A stretch of DNA of 6,876 nucleotides. Origin: Clostridia bacterium. Lineage in GTDB: Bacteria; Bacillota; Clostridia; Christensenellales; Borkfalkiaceae. Shown here one piece after another: positions 5,863 to 6,876 of this stretch; within the stretch, counting starts at the first letter, position 1; each line of letters begins with the position of its first letter. The position numbers and the translations under genes are program-made. The notes under the pieces are model-generated. The model did not search any database and had not been told where the DNA came from. It saw nothing but the letters and a program-made list of their open reading frames with translations. The stretch spans positions 1 through 6,876 of the forward strand of contig JAIEAS010000318.1 in the NCBI GenBank assembly GCA_029071285.1, written 5' to 3'.

Positions 5863-6876
5863 TTACACGCAGGTGAAAACCACTTTTCTGTCCGTAAGCC
5901 TGGTTTTTATAAACTCAACCGCCTTGTCCTTGCCCATTGCCATAATAGCCGTCGTATACGCGTCGTCCTCCGCCGCGCTTCCGCCTATTATGGTTGCCGA
6001 CATAATCCCCGTCTGAATAGGTTTGCCCGTCGTGGGGTCTATTACGTGGCAGTAACGCGTTCCGTCTATAATATAAAATTTCATATTATCGCCGCTGGTG
6101 GAAAGCTTTTCATTGCGGGCGGGGATTTTCAGATAATTTTCGTCCGAAATGCCGCGGGGGTTCTTTAAAAACATATACCAGCTACCCTCTGTGGGGTGGC
6201 CGCGCATAAGCATACTGCTTGCACCCAGGTTAAAATAGCCGTAGTGAAATCCGCAGTCATTGAAAACCTCTTCCACTTTGTCAACGGCATAGCCCTTGCC
6301 GATACCGCCCAAATCTATTTTCATTGCAAGGACTTCACCGCCGACTTCAACGGTGTATTCGGGCTTTGTTGCATAGTATTTATTATCGTTTTTATCTATC
6401 GTTAAATCGCCGAAATGACTTGCAAGTTCGGTGTACTTTGCAATATCTTCGTCGTTCGGCAATTCCGAAGCTTTGGTCGGATAGTACTGCATTAAACCGA
6501 AGCGGTATGCGTAAATGCTGTAATACACCGCGGGGTTGTAGTAGCCGTCCGTTTCCTCATACAGACGCAGCGCCAGTTTCAAAACTTCGTACATAGTCTG
6601 CGAAATTTCTATCCTATCACCCGCGCCCGCCGCGTTGAATTTATTTATATCTGAATTTGTGACTGCCGTAGAAATCGCCGTATCGATATCGTACATTGCG
6701 GCAACCAGGTCTGCGCGGAATTTCGAAAGCTTGCCATCGGCGTCGTCCTTTTCAAAATCGTAAGATATAACGTATTCGATATCGCTGCCCATTGCCGACA
6801 TTAAAAAGCGGCGGTAAGTGTAATTTGAAGTATCCTCTTCCACGTATCCGCTGTCTTTCGGCGAGTAGCCCTCGAT
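5863..6876 (-). CDS. apbE: ApbE family FAD:protein FMN transferase (5' end outside window)
   Basis: ApbE transfers FMN from FAD to Thr (or Ser) of target proteins through a phosphoester bond, acting on the outer face of the membrane with Mg2+; RnfD and RnfG are classic targets. About 337 residues are visible and the frame is open to the right edge, so the GTG at 6843 is not a convincing start; a signal peptide or lipoprotein anchor probably lies outside. Visible family blocks in order: RRFLMSAMGSDIEYVIS; AVTNSDINKFNAAG with a following TDGYYNPAVYYS; IDLGGIGKGYAVD (6280-6318), the FAD-binding signature; FNLGASSM, where the family usually has NLGG; LSTSGDN; CHVIDPTTGKP; and EDDAYTTAIMAMG, corresponding to the metal-binding D-A-x-x-T-A block. 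All main catalytic blocks appear present, so the enzyme is probably active. It is convergent to rnf and followed after three bases by the NusG domain II gene, implying co-transcription from a promoter beyond the window. Confidence 0.95.
   Translation of the reverse strand: MEGYSPKDSGYVEEDTSNYTYRRFLMSAMGSDIEYVISYDFEKDDADGKLSKFRADLVAAMYDIDTAISTAVTNSDINKFNAAGAGDRIEISQTMYEVLKLALRLYEETDGYYNPAVYYSIYAYRFGLMQYYPTKASELPNDEDIAKYTELASHFGDLTIDKNDNKYYATKPEYTVEVGGEVLAMKIDLGGIGKGYAVDKVEEVFNDCGFHYGYFNLGASSMLMRGHPTEGSWYMFLKNPRGISDENYLKIPARNEKLSTSGDNMKFYIIDGTRYCHVIDPTTGKPIQTGIMSATIIGGSAAEDDAYTTAIMAMGKDKAVEFIKTRLTDRKVVFTCV

Noticed and set aside
5239..6168. Long open + strand frame of 309 codons across the end of rnfB, the terminator and the minus-strand genes.
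   Set aside because: It runs through the terminator and antisense to two well-supported genes, has no ribosome site and its product has no recognisable domain; it is a shadow.
6841..6843. GTG as the start of apbE.
   Set aside because: The frame continues to the right edge, no ribosome site is visible, and an exported ApbE needs an N-terminal signal that is not yet seen.

Overview
The window is a nearly complete rnf operon on the + strand (rnfC-rnfD-rnfG-rnfE-rnfA-rnfB). It faces a two-gene minus-strand unit (apbE, then a membrane-anchored NusG domain II protein), and the two share a perfect palindromic terminator. rnfC is cut by the left edge and apbE by the right edge. Coding density is very high and no stretch of 300 bases lacks a gene.

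Organism: the C-D-G-E-A-B order, an RnfB with a long multi-cluster ferredoxin tail, strong AAGGAGG ribosome sites and moderate GC with many GCG/GGC codons suggest an anaerobic Firmicute of the class Clostridia, possibly an uncultured gut lineage. This is inferred from protein style and gene order; no rRNA or other marker is present.

Layout: 1-1001 rnfC (3' part), 1003-2163 rnfD, 2164-3177 rnfG, 3170-3817 rnfE (overlaps rnfG by 8 bases), 3821-4468 rnfA, 4481-5344 rnfB, 5358-5390 terminator, 5389-5859 NusG domain II protein (-), 5863-6876 apbE (-, 5' end outside).

How it works: Rnf is a membrane ferredoxin:NAD+ oxidoreductase that couples electron transfer to Na+ or H+ translocation. RnfB takes electrons from ferredoxin. 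RnfA and RnfE carry a membrane iron-sulfur centre, RnfG and RnfD carry covalently bound FMN, and RnfC holds the NAD(H)/FMN site. ApbE attaches FMN to RnfD and RnfG on the outer face of the membrane, so the convergent apbE is probably the maturation enzyme for this complex.

The family assignments are ordinary and secure. The details worth a second look are an RnfG about 130-150 residues longer than usual with a second FMN-binding-like domain, departures from the usual (S/T)GAT flavin-attachment motif in RnfD and in both halves of RnfG, a loop insertion in RnfA, and many extra cysteines in RnfB. I see no clearly new system.
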